Source: an uncultured Bacteroidia bacterium
GTDB lineage: Bacteria; Bacteroidota; Bacteroidia; Bacteroidales; F082
Assembly: GCA_902801465.1 (NCBI GenBank)
Contig: CADCIH010000002.1
Span: forward strand, 78,851-142,850
DNA length: 64,000 nucleotides
Reading direction: 5' to 3'
Shown here: positions 36,749 through 47,783 of the stretch, piece after piece
Layout: every line of letters begins with the position of its first letter
How positions within the stretch are numbered: position 1 is the first letter of the stretch
The notes under the pieces: model-generated
The model's input: only the letters and a program-made list of their open reading frames with translations
What the model was told of the DNA's origin: nothing
Database searches by the model: none
Made by a program: the position numbers and the translations under genes

Positions 36749-39700
36749 ATGAAAACTTCAAAATTGTCTCGCATCGTGATGCTCGCCATGGGCATCTTGC
36801 TGCTCGGAGGTCTTAACTCCTGCAACAAAGGGGGAGGCGGCCAACCAGGCAACCTTACCAAAGAAGAACAAAAAGAACGCGCCCAGGTGTTCAGCGTCTA
36901 TGACGTGGAACCTACCTTTACTGAGGACAACACCCAGTACGACGTCAAAGTGTTCTTTACCCAACCCGTCGACGACGAGGAAGCCGTGAAAATCTTCCCC
37001 TCCGCCTTCGTGGAAAAGTACAACGTGACCACTACCTATCTCGGCGACCGTAAGTTCAACTTCCAATTGAACAACATCGAAAGGAAAGACAAAGACACCA
37101 AGATCGAACTCGAACTCAACGGCAAACCGCTGAACTCCAAGACCCAAATCAGCAAGACCCTCACAGTCCCCAGCCAAGGCGAGTTCAAACTCATGGATTA
37201 TAAAGTCGACAAAGCCAATAGCATTGTCACCCTGTACTTCACCCAACCCCTGAAACAACGCAACATCGACGGATACATCTCCATCGAACCTAACATGGGC
37301 TATAGAACCGAACTGGTGGAAAACAAACTGGTGCTTTATTTCGACAAATCGAACGTGTATAGCTATGAACTCGAAAACGTCACCCTAACCATCGGCTCAG
37401 GCATCAAGGACAAGGCCGGCAACTCACTTAAACAAGAGGAAGAACTAAACATCGACCTTACCGACCTCAGCCCCAAAGTGCGCTGGACAGAAAAAGGAGT
37501 CATCGTACCCGAAGTGAGCGAGGCCACCATCTATTTTGACGCCATCTGCCTCAACTCAGTGGTGCTCCGTATCGTGAAGGTGTATGACGACAACATCCTC
37601 TCGTTCTATCAGAACAACGACCTCGACGAGACCTGGGGCATCCGCAACGCAGGCCGCCTCGAGAAAAAAGTAAGGATCGCCCTCGACAACCCAACACCCA
37701 ACCAATGGCGCTCGTTCCCCATCAAGCTCTCCGACTATGTCGATGTGAAGTCAGGCGACATGTACCAACTCATCCTCGACTTCGGACCGGCCGACTACGC
37801 CTACGCCACCGAAGAGTCAAAACGACTCACCCTCGAGGACGACAGACTCGAAGCCCGCTACTGGGACGGACAGGCTGGCGACTTCAAACACCATGACTAC
37901 GACGGCGACTGGGACGACCCGCTCTCGACATCCTACTATAACTGGGTGGAAGAAAAGAAAAACGTCATCATCACCGACCTCGCCCTCACCGCAAAGATGG
38001 GCAGCAGCGACGCCATCGACGTGTTCGTGTTCCAAATCTCCGACACCAAACCGGTGTCAGGAGCTACCGTTGAAGCCTACAACTACCAGCGTCAGATGAT
38101 CGCCTCAGGTCGCACCGATGGCAAGGGCCATGCACTGCTGAACTGCGAGAACCGCCCCGCCTTCGTGATCGCCAAGAACAACAAGGGCGGACAGTCGGTC
38201 ATCAAGACCAATGACGGCGAAGCCCTTTCCTACAGTAAATTCAATATCGGCGGCGAGTCAGTCGAAAAAGGTGTCTCCGCCTTCGCCTACTCCAACCGCG
38301 GCGTCTGGCGCCCAGGCGATGAACTGCAACTCAACCTGATGGTCTCCATGGCCGACGACAAACTGCCTAGCGACTACCCCGTGGTGATGGAGGTCTATGA
38401 CGCTTACAACAGCCTCTATACCCGCTTGACAAACAACAGCCCCGTGGGCGGCATCTATACCTTCAACGTGCCTACCAGCCCCAATGACGAGACAGGCCTC
38501 TGGAGAGCCTCGTTCAAAGTGGGCAACAGTGTCATCAACAAGAATCTGCGCGTGGAGACCGTGAAACCCAACCGCCTCGAGATCAAACTGAACACTCCTG
38601 ACGTGATCAGCCTGACCAATCCCAGCACCGTCCAACTGAACTCCAAATGGCTCAATGGACTTACCGCCTCAGGCCTGAAAGCTGAGATCGACGTCACCGT
38701 GCGCCAAGGTTCGACCTCGTTCGAGAAGTTCCCGACCTATACCTTCGGAAACGAATCCGAAGAGTTCTATCCCGATGAACTCTCCCTCTTCAGCGGTCCA
38801 CTCGACGGCCAAGGCAACGCCGCAGTGAGATTCGACCCACTTGCCGAACTCTATGCCGACCAAATGATCAACGCCACCTTCGTCACCAAAGTCTTTGAAC
38901 AAGGCGGCGACTTCAGCGTGGCCTCATCGACAGCCAAACTCTCAGCATGCCCCCGCTACATCGGCGTGGAATTCCCCCAAACCGAATCAAAATACGGTAG
39001 CTACTACTTCACCAACCGTAACTGGAGTTTCCCCGTCGCCCTGGTGAAAGAGACAGGCGACCTCGACAAGAACAGCGCCTCACTCGACTACCAACTCTAT
39101 AAGCTGGACCATTACTGGTGGTGGTCAAGCGAGGATTCATACACCCTTCAAAGGTATGTCAACGGCACCTATAAACGTCCTGAACAGAACGGCACCATCA
39201 CCTGCCTCAACGGCAAGGCCGAAATCAACGTGAATGTCCCCGACGAGAAATGGGGCATGTACCTCCTCGTCATCAACGACCCCCAAGGAGGCAACACCTT
39301 CGCAAAAGTGATCCGCTTCGACTGGGACTACGCCACCATCCATAGCACCGGCGAATCGGAAGGCCCCGTGCAACTGGCCATGAATACCACCAAAGATGCC
39401 TATAACGTGGGCGAAAACATCATCGTGACCTTCCCCTCCAACGAAAACGCCACGGCACTGGTCACCGTTGAAGCCAACGACCATATCATCCAGTCGATGG
39501 TGCTCGACAAACTCGGCACCGAAGGCAAAGTGGAAATCAAAGCCACCGAGGAGATGATCCCGAATGTCTATGTGTATGTGTCACTCCTCCAACCGCATAA
39601 CACCGGTAATGACATGCCGCTCCGTATGTACGGCGTGGTTCCCGTGAAGATCGAGAACCAAGAGATGCACCTCAAACCCGTGCTTAACGTGCCCGAGACC

Positions 39701-41953
39701 TCAAACACCAACAAGAAAATAAAGGTGTCGGTCAAAGAACAAAACGGCAAAGCCATGACTTATACCCTGGCCGTCGTCGATGAAGGTATCCTCGGACTGA
39801 CCAACTACAATACCCCGGATCCGTACGACTACTTCAATGCCAAACAAGCTCTGAAGGTGCGTACTTGGGACAACTACGACTATGTCATAGACGCCTTCTC
39901 AGGCGAACTCGGTACCGTGTACGCTATCGGTGGTGACGGCTTCATCAACCAGGAGATCACCCTCGACAAACGCTTCAAGGCATTCGCCGTGACCTACGGT
40001 CCCTTCGAACTCCAAGCCAAAGGCGAGAACACCACCGAAATAGAAGTGCCTCAATGCTCAGGCGCACTCCGCTTCATGGTGGTGGCCAAAGGCCAAGGTA
40101 AGTCGTTCGGCGCCACAGAGAAACAGATGAAGGTCGTCGACCCGATCACCCTCTATCCCGCCGCACCGCGCGTCACCGCCCCCGGCGACGAGATGACTCT
40201 CAAAGTTCAAGTGCTCGCCCCCAACATGAAAGGCAAGAATCTCAATGTGGTGGTCAACAATAAGAACCTTACCGCCATCGGCGACATCCCGGGTTCAGTG
40301 AAGGTTGACGAGAACGGCGAAGCCATGGTCGTCATGAAAGTGAAAGTGCCCGAGACCCTCGGCAACGCCACCATGGATGTGACCGTCTCCGATGGAAGCT
40401 TCGAGGCACAGACCGTGACCGAGATCCCAATCCGTATGCCTTACGCCGAAAAACGTAAGACCTATACCGTCGAGATCGCTCCCAACGCCACCGAGACCCT
40501 CGATTTCGACCTCCAAGGCATCAATGGTACACAGGAAGGCAATATCACCGTAGCCTCCCTCATCCCCGTCGACTTCTACAGCCGACTCAACTACCTGAGC
40601 ACCTATCCCTATGGCTGCCTCGAACAAGTGGTGTCATCTGTGTTCCCACAGTTATATTTCAATTACTTCATCCAACAAGATGAGGCATCGGAAGCCAAGA
40701 CACGTGATGCCATCGAATCCGGCATCGCCAGCATGAAGTCGTACCAGAAGGCCGACTTCTCACTCACCAACTGGGTGGGAGGCAACTATACCGACCCGTG
40801 GACCGAGATCTATGCGTTGCATTTCCTCACCGAAGCCAAGAGCCAAGGCTTCGACGTGCCCGACTATCTCTACGACGGCATGCTGAAACACCAAGGCGAC
40901 ATCGCCAAGGCTTGGGCCAACAACCCCGACTACAAACCTGGTGAGACCATCCAAGCCTACCGTCTGTTTGTGCTCGCTTTGGCCGGCGCTCCCGAGATGG
41001 GTGCCCTCAACCGCTTCAAAGACCTGAAGATGAACTACAGCCTGAGTGCAGTACTCACTGCCGCCACCTACGCCCAAGTGGGCAAGAAGAACATGGTGTC
41101 TCAGTTCTGGCCTGCCATTCAGGAGGGTGAGTACATGTCGGACTACTATAGCTCCTTCGGCTCAACCACCCGCGACTTGGCCTTCCTGACCTATTCCGAG
41201 ATGCTCTGCAGCAAAGACGACGCCCTGATCCAAGGCCATGTCAACGACCTTTGTGAAATTCTCAATAGCGGACGTTGGCTCGACACCCAGTCAACCGCCT
41301 TCGCCCTGTTCACCCTCGGCAAGTACGCAGAGAAGGTCGGCACCTCCAACGCCCCCATCGCCGCCACCGTCAAAATGAACGGCGACGAGCGTACCGTGAG
41401 CACCAACCGCGGTTCGGTCGGCTATGCCATCACCCCGAAGGTCGGTTCCAACAAGGTTGAAATCACCAATAAAGCAGAAGAGAAGCTTACCGCCAAGGTC
41501 TATACCAAGGTGGCCAAGGCAGAATATGAGACCCAAGAGACGGGCAACTTCATCAAGATGAAGGTGAATTACTTCGATAAGAACGGCGCCCCGATCAATC
41601 CTGCCACACTGCCTATGGGCAAAGACTTCTCAGTGGCTATCACCGTAGAGAACCCGAGCGAATACCGTGTAACCGAACTCGCCCTGTCGTACTACCTCGC
41701 CTCAGGATGGGAGATCGTCAACGACCGTATGACCGGCCTCGACGCTGAATTCGATGGTGCCAAGCATCTCGACATCCGCGACGACCGCGCCTATTTCTTC
41801 TTTGACCTCTCACCGAAAGATAAGAAGACATTCACCCTGAAGCTGAATGCCACCTATGAGGGTTCGTACATGCTTCCTGCAGTCCGCTGCGAGGATATGT
41901 ACAACAACGACATCTACTACATGGTGCCGGCTCGTCCGGTCGTGGTGAAATGA
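36749..41953 (+). CDS. Bacterial alpha-2-macroglobulin lipoprotein (YfhM-type)
   Basis: 1734 residues. The type II signal peptide ends in LNSC, so it is lipid-anchored. Stacked MG beta-sandwich domains lead to a bait-like region, then the thioester domain with C1290-L-E-Q1293 in PYGCLEQ. The Cys-Gln thioester can trap attacking proteases covalently in the periplasm. It overlaps pbpC by 4 bp, the classic pairing of YfhM-type macroglobulin with penicillin-binding protein 1C, thought to guard and repair the cell wall after breaching. Confidence 0.93.
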   Translation: MKTSKLSRIVMLAMGILLLGGLNSCNKGGGGQPGNLTKEEQKERAQVFSVYDVEPTFTEDNTQYDVKVFFTQPVDDEEAVKIFPSAFVEKYNVTTTYLGDRKFNFQLNNIERKDKDTKIELELNGKPLNSKTQISKTLTVPSQGEFKLMDYKVDKANSIVTLYFTQPLKQRNIDGYISIEPNMGYRTELVENKLVLYFDKSNVYSYELENVTLTIGSGIKDKAGNSLKQEEELNIDLTDLSPKVRWTEKGVIVPEVSEATIYFDAICLNSVVLRIVKVYDDNILSFYQNNDLDETWGIRNAGRLEKKVRIALDNPTPNQWRSFPIKLSDYVDVKSGDMYQLILDFGPADYAYATEESKRLTLEDDRLEARYWDGQAGDFKHHDYDGDWDDPLSTSYYNWVEEKKNVIITDLALTAKMGSSDAIDVFVFQISDTKPVSGATVEAYNYQRQMIASGRTDGKGHALLNCENRPAFVIAKNNKGGQSVIKTNDGEALSYSKFNIGGESVEKGVSAFAYSNRGVWRPGDELQLNLMVSMADDKLPSDYPVVMEVYDAYNSLYTRLTNNSPVGGIYTFNVPTSPNDETGLWRASFKVGNSVINKNLRVETVKPNRLEIKLNTPDVISLTNPSTVQLNSKWLNGLTASGLKAEIDVTVRQGSTSFEKFPTYTFGNESEEFYPDELSLFSGPLDGQGNAAVRFDPLAELYADQMINATFVTKVFEQGGDFSVASSTAKLSACPRYIGVEFPQTESKYGSYYFTNRNWSFPVALVKETGDLDKNSASLDYQLYKLDHYWWWSSEDSYTLQRYVNGTYKRPEQNGTITCLNGKAEINVNVPDEKWGMYLLVINDPQGGNTFAKVIRFDWDYATIHSTGESEGPVQLAMNTTKDAYNVGENIIVTFPSNENATALVTVEANDHIIQSMVLDKLGTEGKVEIKATEEMIPNVYVYVSLLQPHNTGNDMPLRMYGVVPVKIENQEMHLKPVLNVPETSNTNKKIKVSVKEQNGKAMTYTLAVVDEGILGLTNYNTPDPYDYFNAKQALKVRTWDNYDYVIDAFSGELGTVYAIGGDGFINQEITLDKRFKAFAVTYGPFELQAKGENTTEIEVPQCSGALRFMVVAKGQGKSFGATEKQMKVVDPITLYPAAPRVTAPGDEMTLKVQVLAPNMKGKNLNVVVNNKNLTAIGDIPGSVKVDENGEAMVVMKVKVPETLGNATMDVTVSDGSFEAQTVTEIPIRMPYAEKRKTYTVEIAPNATETLDFDLQGINGTQEGNITVASLIPVDFYSRLNYLSTYPYGCLEQVVSSVFPQLYFNYFIQQDEASEAKTRDAIESGIASMKSYQKADFSLTNWVGGNYTDPWTEIYALHFLTEAKSQGFDVPDYLYDGMLKHQGDIAKAWANNPDYKPGETIQAYRLFVLALAGAPEMGALNRFKDLKMNYSLSAVLTAATYAQVGKKNMVSQFWPAIQEGEYMSDYYSSFGSTTRDLAFLTYSEMLCSKDDALIQGHVNDLCEILNSGRWLDTQSTAFALFTLGKYAEKVGTSNAPIAATVKMNGDERTVSTNRGSVGYAITPKVGSNKVEITNKAEEKLTAKVYTKVAKAEYETQETGNFIKMKVNYFDKNGAPINPATLPMGKDFSVAITVENPSEYRVTELALSYYLASGWEIVNDRMTGLDAEFDGAKHLDIRDDRAYFFFDLSPKDKKTFTLKLNATYEGSYMLPAVRCEDMYNNDIYYMVPARPVVVK

Positions 41954-44229
41954 CCAAACAGCAAAAATGGATGCTTGGAACAGGCCTGCTTATCGCAGGC
42001 CTGTTCCTTCTGTTTTTGTGTATTCCAATCCCCAAATTCGATGACCCTTATTCCACTGTGCTGACCGCCAGCGACGGAGAACTGCTCGGAGCCCGCATCG
42101 CCGATGACGGACAATGGCGCTTCCCGGCAACCAACACCTATTCGGAGAAATACGTTGCCTGCGTACTCGAGTATGAGGATCGACAGTTTTTCCGCCATAG
42201 AGGGTTCAACCCAGTCGCCTTTATCCAAGCCATCATCGAGAATGCCCGCGCCGGCCATGTGGTCAGGGGAGGTAGCACCATCTCCATGCAGGTGGTGAGA
42301 CTCGCTCGGAAAAACAAACCAAGAACCTACAAGGAGAAATTCCTGGAAGTGGTGCTGGCCCTCCGGCTGGAACTGCATTACTCCAAGAAATCCATCCTCG
42401 ACCTCTATGCCGCCCATGCACCTTTCGGCGGCAATGTGGTGGGCATCGACGCCGCCGCTTGGCGGTATTTCCACACCACCCCCGACCGTCTGACCTGGAG
42501 CGAAGCAGCCACCCTGGCCGTATTGCCCAACGCTCCCTCGATGATCCACCCAGGCAAATCGCGCGAACGACTGCTCGACAAACGTGATGCCCTGCTGCTC
42601 AGGATGACCGCCTCGAAAGTGTATAGCCCAAGGAAATACCACCTGCCCCGCCTTAGCCATGACGACTATGAACTGTCACTCATGGAACGCCTGCCCGACA
42701 AGCCTTACGACATGCCGATGCTTGCCTATCACTATCTGATGGACATGGAAAAGAGACATAAGGGAGAGCAGATTCATTCCGATATCGACTATCAGCTGCA
42801 AAAGAACGTGATCCAAGTGATGGAACGTCATCACCAGAACAATGCCCTTAACCAGATTGAGAATGCCGCCGTCTATGTGGTCGATTACCTCAACGACAGG
42901 GTCGTCGCCTACGTCGGCAACAACGCCAACGCCGCTGATGCCGCCATGGTGGATATGGTGAAGGCCCAACGCTCCACCGGAAGCATCATGAAGCCTTTCC
43001 TCTTCGCCGCCATGCTTGACGAAGGGACCCTGCTGCCTACCATGATGCTCCCCGATGTCCCTATGACCCTTTCGGGATTTACCCCGAAGAATTACTCGGG
43101 CCAGTATTGGGGAGCGGTTCCAGCCAACCAAGCCCTCCAGCATTCGCTGAACGCACCTTTCGTCCATCTCCTCAAAGAATACGGACACCAGAGGTTTCAT
43201 TCACTGTTGAAACGCCTTGACCTGTCGGGAATCGTGTTCGATGCCGACCATTATGGGCTGTCACTTATCGTCGGCGGGGCGGAAGCTTCGCTCTTCGACC
43301 TTGTGAACGCCTATGCTCGAATGGCCAAGGAACTCAGCACTGGCGAAGATCTCAGCCCTTTCAGCCCAGAAGCCATCGCCGTCACTTTTGACGTGATGCG
43401 GGGACTTACACGACCCTCAAGCCAAACGGGATGGAGCGGCTTCTCATCGGCGAAACAGGTGGCTTGGAAGACTGGTACCAGCTTCGGGTTCAAGGATGCT
43501 TGGACCATCGGAGTCACCGACCATTATGTTATCGGCGTGTGGGCAGGCAACGCCGATGGGGAAGGACGTCCCGGACTGACAGGCGTTGGCGTGGCCGCCC
43601 CGATTATGTTCGACGTGGCCGCCTTGCTCAATGACGCCTATACCCATCCCGCCTCCACGCCTGAGTCGATCGAAGTGGAGGTCTGCGCGGTAACAGGCTA
43701 TCCAAGCACCAGCCTCTGCAGCCATACCAAGATGGTGACCATGCCGGATGTGGAGATTCAAACAGGCCCATGTCCATACCATAAGAAGATCTTCCTCGAC
43801 TCCACCAGACAGTATCAGGTGCTTCCCGACTGCTATCCTGTCGACCAACGGTGTTATGAGAATTACTTTGTGCTGCCCCCAGTGATGGAATGGTTCTATA
43901 AAAAACACTCACCCCTGTATCGCCCTCTGCCGACCCTCTATCCCAATTGCGCCAACTCACACCCCGACGAGCTGATGGCCTTTATCTACCCAAAATCCGA
44001 TGCCAGGGTCACCATCCCGATCGGCATCAAGGGCGACCGACAACAGGTGGTCTTCGAAATTGCCCACAGAAACCCCTCGAAAAGAATCTATTGGACGCTG
44101 AACGACACCTTCCTCGGGATGACTAAATGGAACCACCAAATGCCCATCGACGTGGAACGGGGCACCTATGTACTCCGCTGTGTTGACGAAGATGGAGTGG
44201 AACTGCGCAGAAAGATTGTTGTAAATTGA
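41950..44229 (+). CDS. pbpC: Penicillin-binding protein 1C
   Basis: A 759-residue bifunctional peptidoglycan synthase. It has one N-terminal membrane helix (residues 8-27) and a GT51 glycosyltransferase domain with E76-D-R-Q-F-F and RGGSTISMQ. The transpeptidase domain has the active Ser S345 in STGSIMK, SLN as the second motif and KTG in WKTGTSFG. A C-terminal BiPBP_C-like domain follows. Overlap with the macroglobulin gene points to joint expression; the terminal ~120 residues may contact that partner. Confidence 0.94.
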   Translation: MTKQQKWMLGTGLLIAGLFLLFLCIPIPKFDDPYSTVLTASDGELLGARIADDGQWRFPATNTYSEKYVACVLEYEDRQFFRHRGFNPVAFIQAIIENARAGHVVRGGSTISMQVVRLARKNKPRTYKEKFLEVVLALRLELHYSKKSILDLYAAHAPFGGNVVGIDAAAWRYFHTTPDRLTWSEAATLAVLPNAPSMIHPGKSRERLLDKRDALLLRMTASKVYSPRKYHLPRLSHDDYELSLMERLPDKPYDMPMLAYHYLMDMEKRHKGEQIHSDIDYQLQKNVIQVMERHHQNNALNQIENAAVYVVDYLNDRVVAYVGNNANAADAAMVDMVKAQRSTGSIMKPFLFAAMLDEGTLLPTMMLPDVPMTLSGFTPKNYSGQYWGAVPANQALQHSLNAPFVHLLKEYGHQRFHSLLKRLDLSGIVFDADHYGLSLIVGGAEASLFDLVNAYARMAKELSTGEDLSPFSPEAIAVTFDVMRGLTRPSSQTGWSGFSSAKQVAWKTGTSFGFKDAWTIGVTDHYVIGVWAGNADGEGRPGLTGVGVAAPIMFDVAALLNDAYTHPASTPESIEVEVCAVTGYPSTSLCSHTKMVTMPDVEIQTGPCPYHKKIFLDSTRQYQVLPDCYPVDQRCYENYFVLPPVMEWFYKKHSPLYRPLPTLYPNCANSHPDELMAFIYPKSDARVTIPIGIKGDRQQVVFEIAHRNPSKRIYWTLNDTFLGMTKWNHQMPIDVERGTYVLRCVDEDGVELRRKIVVN

Positions 44230-44239
44230 TTTTTTTTCA

Positions 44240-44247
44240 TATCTTTG
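44240..44247 (+). promoter_or_regulatory. -7 element for guaB
   Basis: TATCTTTG, 24 bp before the ATG at 44272. Confidence 0.65.
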
Positions 44248-44271
44248 CAAGTTAATACCTATTTTAATATT

Positions 44272-45747
44272 ATGAAGACATTGGATAGTGATAAATTTGT
44301 GGGGGAAGGCCTGACTTACGACGATGTGCTGCTGGTCCCAGCCTATAGTGAAGTGCTGCCCCGCGAAACCGATTTGAGGACCAAGTTTACCCGTAACATC
44401 CAGCTGAATGTGCCTATCGTTTCGGCTGGCATGGACACTGTGACAGAGTCGCGTATGGCCATCGCCATCGCCCAGGAAGGCGGCATCGGCGTGTTGCATA
44501 AGAACATGACCATTGGCAAACAGGCCGCTGAGGTCCGTAAGGTGAAACGCGCCGAGAACGGCATGATCACCGACCCCATCACCATCCATGTCGACGCCAC
44601 CGTACGCGACGCCCTCAACCTGATGAGCGAATACCATATCGGCGGCATCCCGGTCGTCGACAGCCATAACGTCCTCAAAGGCATCGTCACCAACCGTGAC
44701 CTGCGCTTCGAACGTGAACTCGACAGACCCATCAGCGAGGTGATGACCAGTGAGAACCTCATCACGACGACAGAGGTGTCGTTTGAGAAAGCTGCCGACA
44801 TCCTCCGTCAATACAAGATAGAGAAACTGCCCGTGGTGGATCAGAAAATGCATCTGCTCGGACTGATCACCTATAAGGACATCATCAAGGTGAAAGCTCG
44901 TCCCAATGCCTGCAAGGATGACCGTGGCCGACTCAGAGTAGCTGCCGCAGTGGGTATCGCCGCCAACACCATGGAACGTGCCGACGCACTTGTGGAAGCC
45001 GGCGTTGACGCCCTCGTCGTCGATACCGCACATGGCCATTCAAGAGGCGTGCTCGAGATGGTGAAAGCCCTCCGTGAACGCTATGCAAATATCGACATCG
45101 TCGGTGGTAACATCGCCACCGCCGACGCCGCCCGCGCCTTGGTCGAGGCTGGCGCCGACGCCGTGAAAGTGGGCATCGGTCCCGGCTCGATATGCACCAC
45201 CCGCGTAGTGGCCGGCATCGGCGTACCTCAACTCACCGCCGTCATCAACGTGTCAAAAGCCCTCGAAGGTACCGGCATCCCCGTCATCGCCGACGGCGGC
45301 ATCCGCTATACGGGCGACATCGTGAAAGCCCTCGCCGCAGGCGCCTCGTCCATCATGGCAGGCTCACTCTTCGCCGGCGTGGATGAGTCACCAGGCGACA
45401 CCATCATCTTCGAAGGCCGTAAGTTCAAGACCTATCGCGGCATGGGCTCACTCGAAGCCATGCAGGCAGGCTCAAAAGACCGCTACTTCCAAGATATGGA
45501 AGACGATGTCAAAAAACTCGTTCCCGAAGGCATCGCAGGACGCGTTCCCTACAAAGGCACCCTCTCCGAAGTGGTCTATCAGATGGTCGGAGGCCTCCGC
45601 TCAGGCATGGGCTACACTGGCTCCCATACCATCGAAGAACTCAAAAAGGCCAAGTTTATCCGTATCACCAACTCGGGCATCCAGGAAAGCCATCCCCATG
45701 ATGTCACCATCACACAGGAAGCCCCCAACTATAGCAAGAGATCCTAA
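44272..45747 (+). CDS. guaB: IMP dehydrogenase
   Basis: A 491-residue TIM-barrel enzyme oxidising IMP to XMP with NAD+, the first committed step of GMP synthesis. The start at 44272 follows the promoter. The catalytic loop GPGSICTTR has C308. Two CBS domains are inserted (around residues 95-210, [12 protein letters not shown] ... [20 protein letters not shown]). The [19 protein letters not shown] phosphate-binding segment and the RGMGSLEAM flap are intact. It begins a cluster with three foldase-like genes. Confidence 0.97.
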   Translation: MKTLDSDKFVGEGLTYDDVLLVPAYSEVLPRETDLRTKFTRNIQLNVPIVSAGMDTVTESRMAIAIAQEGGIGVLHKNMTIGKQAAEVRKVKRAENGMITDPITIHVDATVRDALNLMSEYHIGGIPVVDSHNVLKGIVTNRDLRFERELDRPISEVMTSENLITTTEVSFEKAADILRQYKIEKLPVVDQKMHLLGLITYKDIIKVKARPNACKDDRGRLRVAAAVGIAANTMERADALVEAGVDALVVDTAHGHSRGVLEMVKALRERYANIDIVGGNIATADAARALVEAGADAVKVGIGPGSICTTRVVAGIGVPQLTAVINVSKALEGTGIPVIADGGIRYTGDIVKALAAGASSIMAGSLFAGVDESPGDTIIFEGRKFKTYRGMGSLEAMQAGSKDRYFQDMEDDVKKLVPEGIAGRVPYKGTLSEVVYQMVGGLRSGMGYTGSHTIEELKKAKFIRITNSGIQESHPHDVTITQEAPNYSKRS

Positions 45748-45764
45748 TTTTAGAAACCACTATC

Positions 45765-47783
45765 ATGAGAAGATTCAGCTTTTTGAGACTGCTCGTCATC
45801 GCCGCAGTCGCTTTCTTAGGCCTCCAAGCCTCCGCTCAGTCGAAACTCGACAAGAAAGTCCTGATGACCATCGGCGACCAAGACATCACTGTCAAGGAAT
45901 TTACCGATGTCTATAACAAAAACAACCTCAAAGACGAAGTCGTCGAGAAAAAGTCAATCGATGAATACCTCGACCTTTTCATCAACTTCAGAATGAAGGT
46001 GATGGAAGCATACGAGATGCAACTCGACACCAACCCCAAGTTTAAGAAAGAACTGAACGGCTATCGTAAACAACTGGCCAAACCTTATTTTACAAACGAT
46101 GAAATCAGCGAAGAACTGGTCGAGGAAGCCTATCAGCGCAAACTCAAAGACATCCGCGCTTCCCATATCCTGATCACCTGCGACAAACACGCCCTTCCTT
46201 CCGATACCTTGAAAGCCTATAACAAAGCCTTGGATATCAGGAAGAAAGCGCTCAAGGGAAATGACTTCGGACAACTGGCTGTCACCTACTCGCAGGACCC
46301 CTCGGCTCGCGACATCAAAGCCACCGAGACCACCCCGGCACGCAAAGGCAACCGCGGCGACCTCGGCTACTTCACCGTGTTCGATATGGTATATCCCTTC
46401 GAGACCGGAGCCTATAACACCCCCGAAGGCGAAATCTCCATGCCCGTCCGTAGCGACTTCGGATACCATATCATCAAGGTGACCAGCGTCTCCGATGCCT
46501 TGGGCACAATCAACGCCTCTCATATCTTCCTCCAACTCAGCCCCGACGCTACGGAAGAAGAGACTCAAGCCATGAAAGCCAAAGCCGACAACATCTATAA
46601 GGAAGTCATGGATAGCGATGGCAAAAACTGGAACGAAGCTGTCATGAAATATTCCGACGACCGTGGCAACGCCAGCCGCTCCGGCACCTTGACCCCCTTC
46701 ACCGTCAGCCGTATCGTTCCCGAATTCATCGAAGCGATCAAACAACTCCAGCCAGGCGAGATATCACATCCCATCCGCACCAGCTATGGGTACCACATCA
46801 TCAAACTCAACAGCTTTACAGGCGTGAACACCTTCGAAAAAGAACGTTCCGCCATCGCCGAACGCGTCGAAAAAGACATGCGTTCCAAGAAGTCGGAGGC
46901 AGTGGTGCTCCAACAGATCAAGAAAGACTATAAATTCAAAAGCAACGACAAAAACCTTGAAGAGTTCATGGCTAGCATCGACAGCAGCCTGCTGAAAGGA
47001 ACCTATGAACCAGCCGACAACATTGACCTCTCCAAGACCCTTTTCACCATCGGGAAATCTTCATTCACCACAGGAAACTTCGCCAGCTACCTCAAAGCCC
47101 ATCAAACGGCACAACGTTATCTCAGCCTCCAAACCTACGCCTATCAGCTGTATGAAGCCTTCCAAAATGAAAAACTGCTCGCCTATGCCGACGAACACCT
47201 CGAGGAACATTATCCTGAATTCAAAGCCCTCGTCCAAGAATACAACGACGGCATCCTCCTGTTCGACTTGATGGACCAGGAAGTGTGGAGCAAAGCCGTC
47301 AGCGATACTGCCGGACTTCGCGCTTTCCATGAGAGAAATGCAGAAAAATACATGTGGAAAGACAGAGTGAAAGCCTGTGTCATCACCGTCAACCGCCCCG
47401 AGTCACTGCCCAAAGTGAAAGACTATCTCGCCCAAGGCGTTCCTTACGACAGCCTGCGCATGGTCATCATTCGCGATACCGTGCCCGGTGTCAATGTGCG
47501 CAACAGCTTCTATCAGCATGGCGACAACCAATATGTTGACCAGACCGAATGGCGCGTCGGCGTGAGGAACGAAATCCCCTCCACCGTCGACAACACCACC
47601 GTGATTGTCAACATTCTCGAAATCCGCAAGCCTGAACCCAAGACCCTTGCCGAAGCAAGAGGCCTTGTGACTTCCGACTATCAAACCGAACTTGAAGCCA
47701 AGTGGATGGAGAAACTGCATCAGAAATATCCTGTGAAAATCAACGAGAAAGTACTCGATCAAGTTAGAGCGCTGTATCAATGA
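45765..47783 (+). CDS. Periplasmic peptidyl-prolyl isomerase with two parvulin domains
   Basis: A 672-residue exported protein (signal peptide ending LGLQASAQ). A SurA/PpiD-like N-terminal helical domain precedes two parvulin domains. The first has ASHILI ... FGQLAVTYSQDPS ... GDLGYFTVFDMVYPFE ... FGYHIIKV and the second ASHIFLQL ... GTLTPF ... YGYHIIKL. It likely helps fold outer-membrane proteins in the periplasm. It lies 17 bp after guaB and overlaps the next gene by 4 bp. Confidence 0.9.
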   Translation: MRRFSFLRLLVIAAVAFLGLQASAQSKLDKKVLMTIGDQDITVKEFTDVYNKNNLKDEVVEKKSIDEYLDLFINFRMKVMEAYEMQLDTNPKFKKELNGYRKQLAKPYFTNDEISEELVEEAYQRKLKDIRASHILITCDKHALPSDTLKAYNKALDIRKKALKGNDFGQLAVTYSQDPSARDIKATETTPARKGNRGDLGYFTVFDMVYPFETGAYNTPEGEISMPVRSDFGYHIIKVTSVSDALGTINASHIFLQLSPDATEEETQAMKAKADNIYKEVMDSDGKNWNEAVMKYSDDRGNASRSGTLTPFTVSRIVPEFIEAIKQLQPGEISHPIRTSYGYHIIKLNSFTGVNTFEKERSAIAERVEKDMRSKKSEAVVLQQIKKDYKFKSNDKNLEEFMASIDSSLLKGTYEPADNIDLSKTLFTIGKSSFTTGNFASYLKAHQTAQRYLSLQTYAYQLYEAFQNEKLLAYADEHLEEHYPEFKALVQEYNDGILLFDLMDQEVWSKAVSDTAGLRAFHERNAEKYMWKDRVKACVITVNRPESLPKVKDYLAQGVPYDSLRMVIIRDTVPGVNVRNSFYQHGDNQYVDQTEWRVGVRNEIPSTVDNTTVIVNILEIRKPEPKTLAEARGLVTSDYQTELEAKWMEKLHQKYPVKINEKVLDQVRALYQ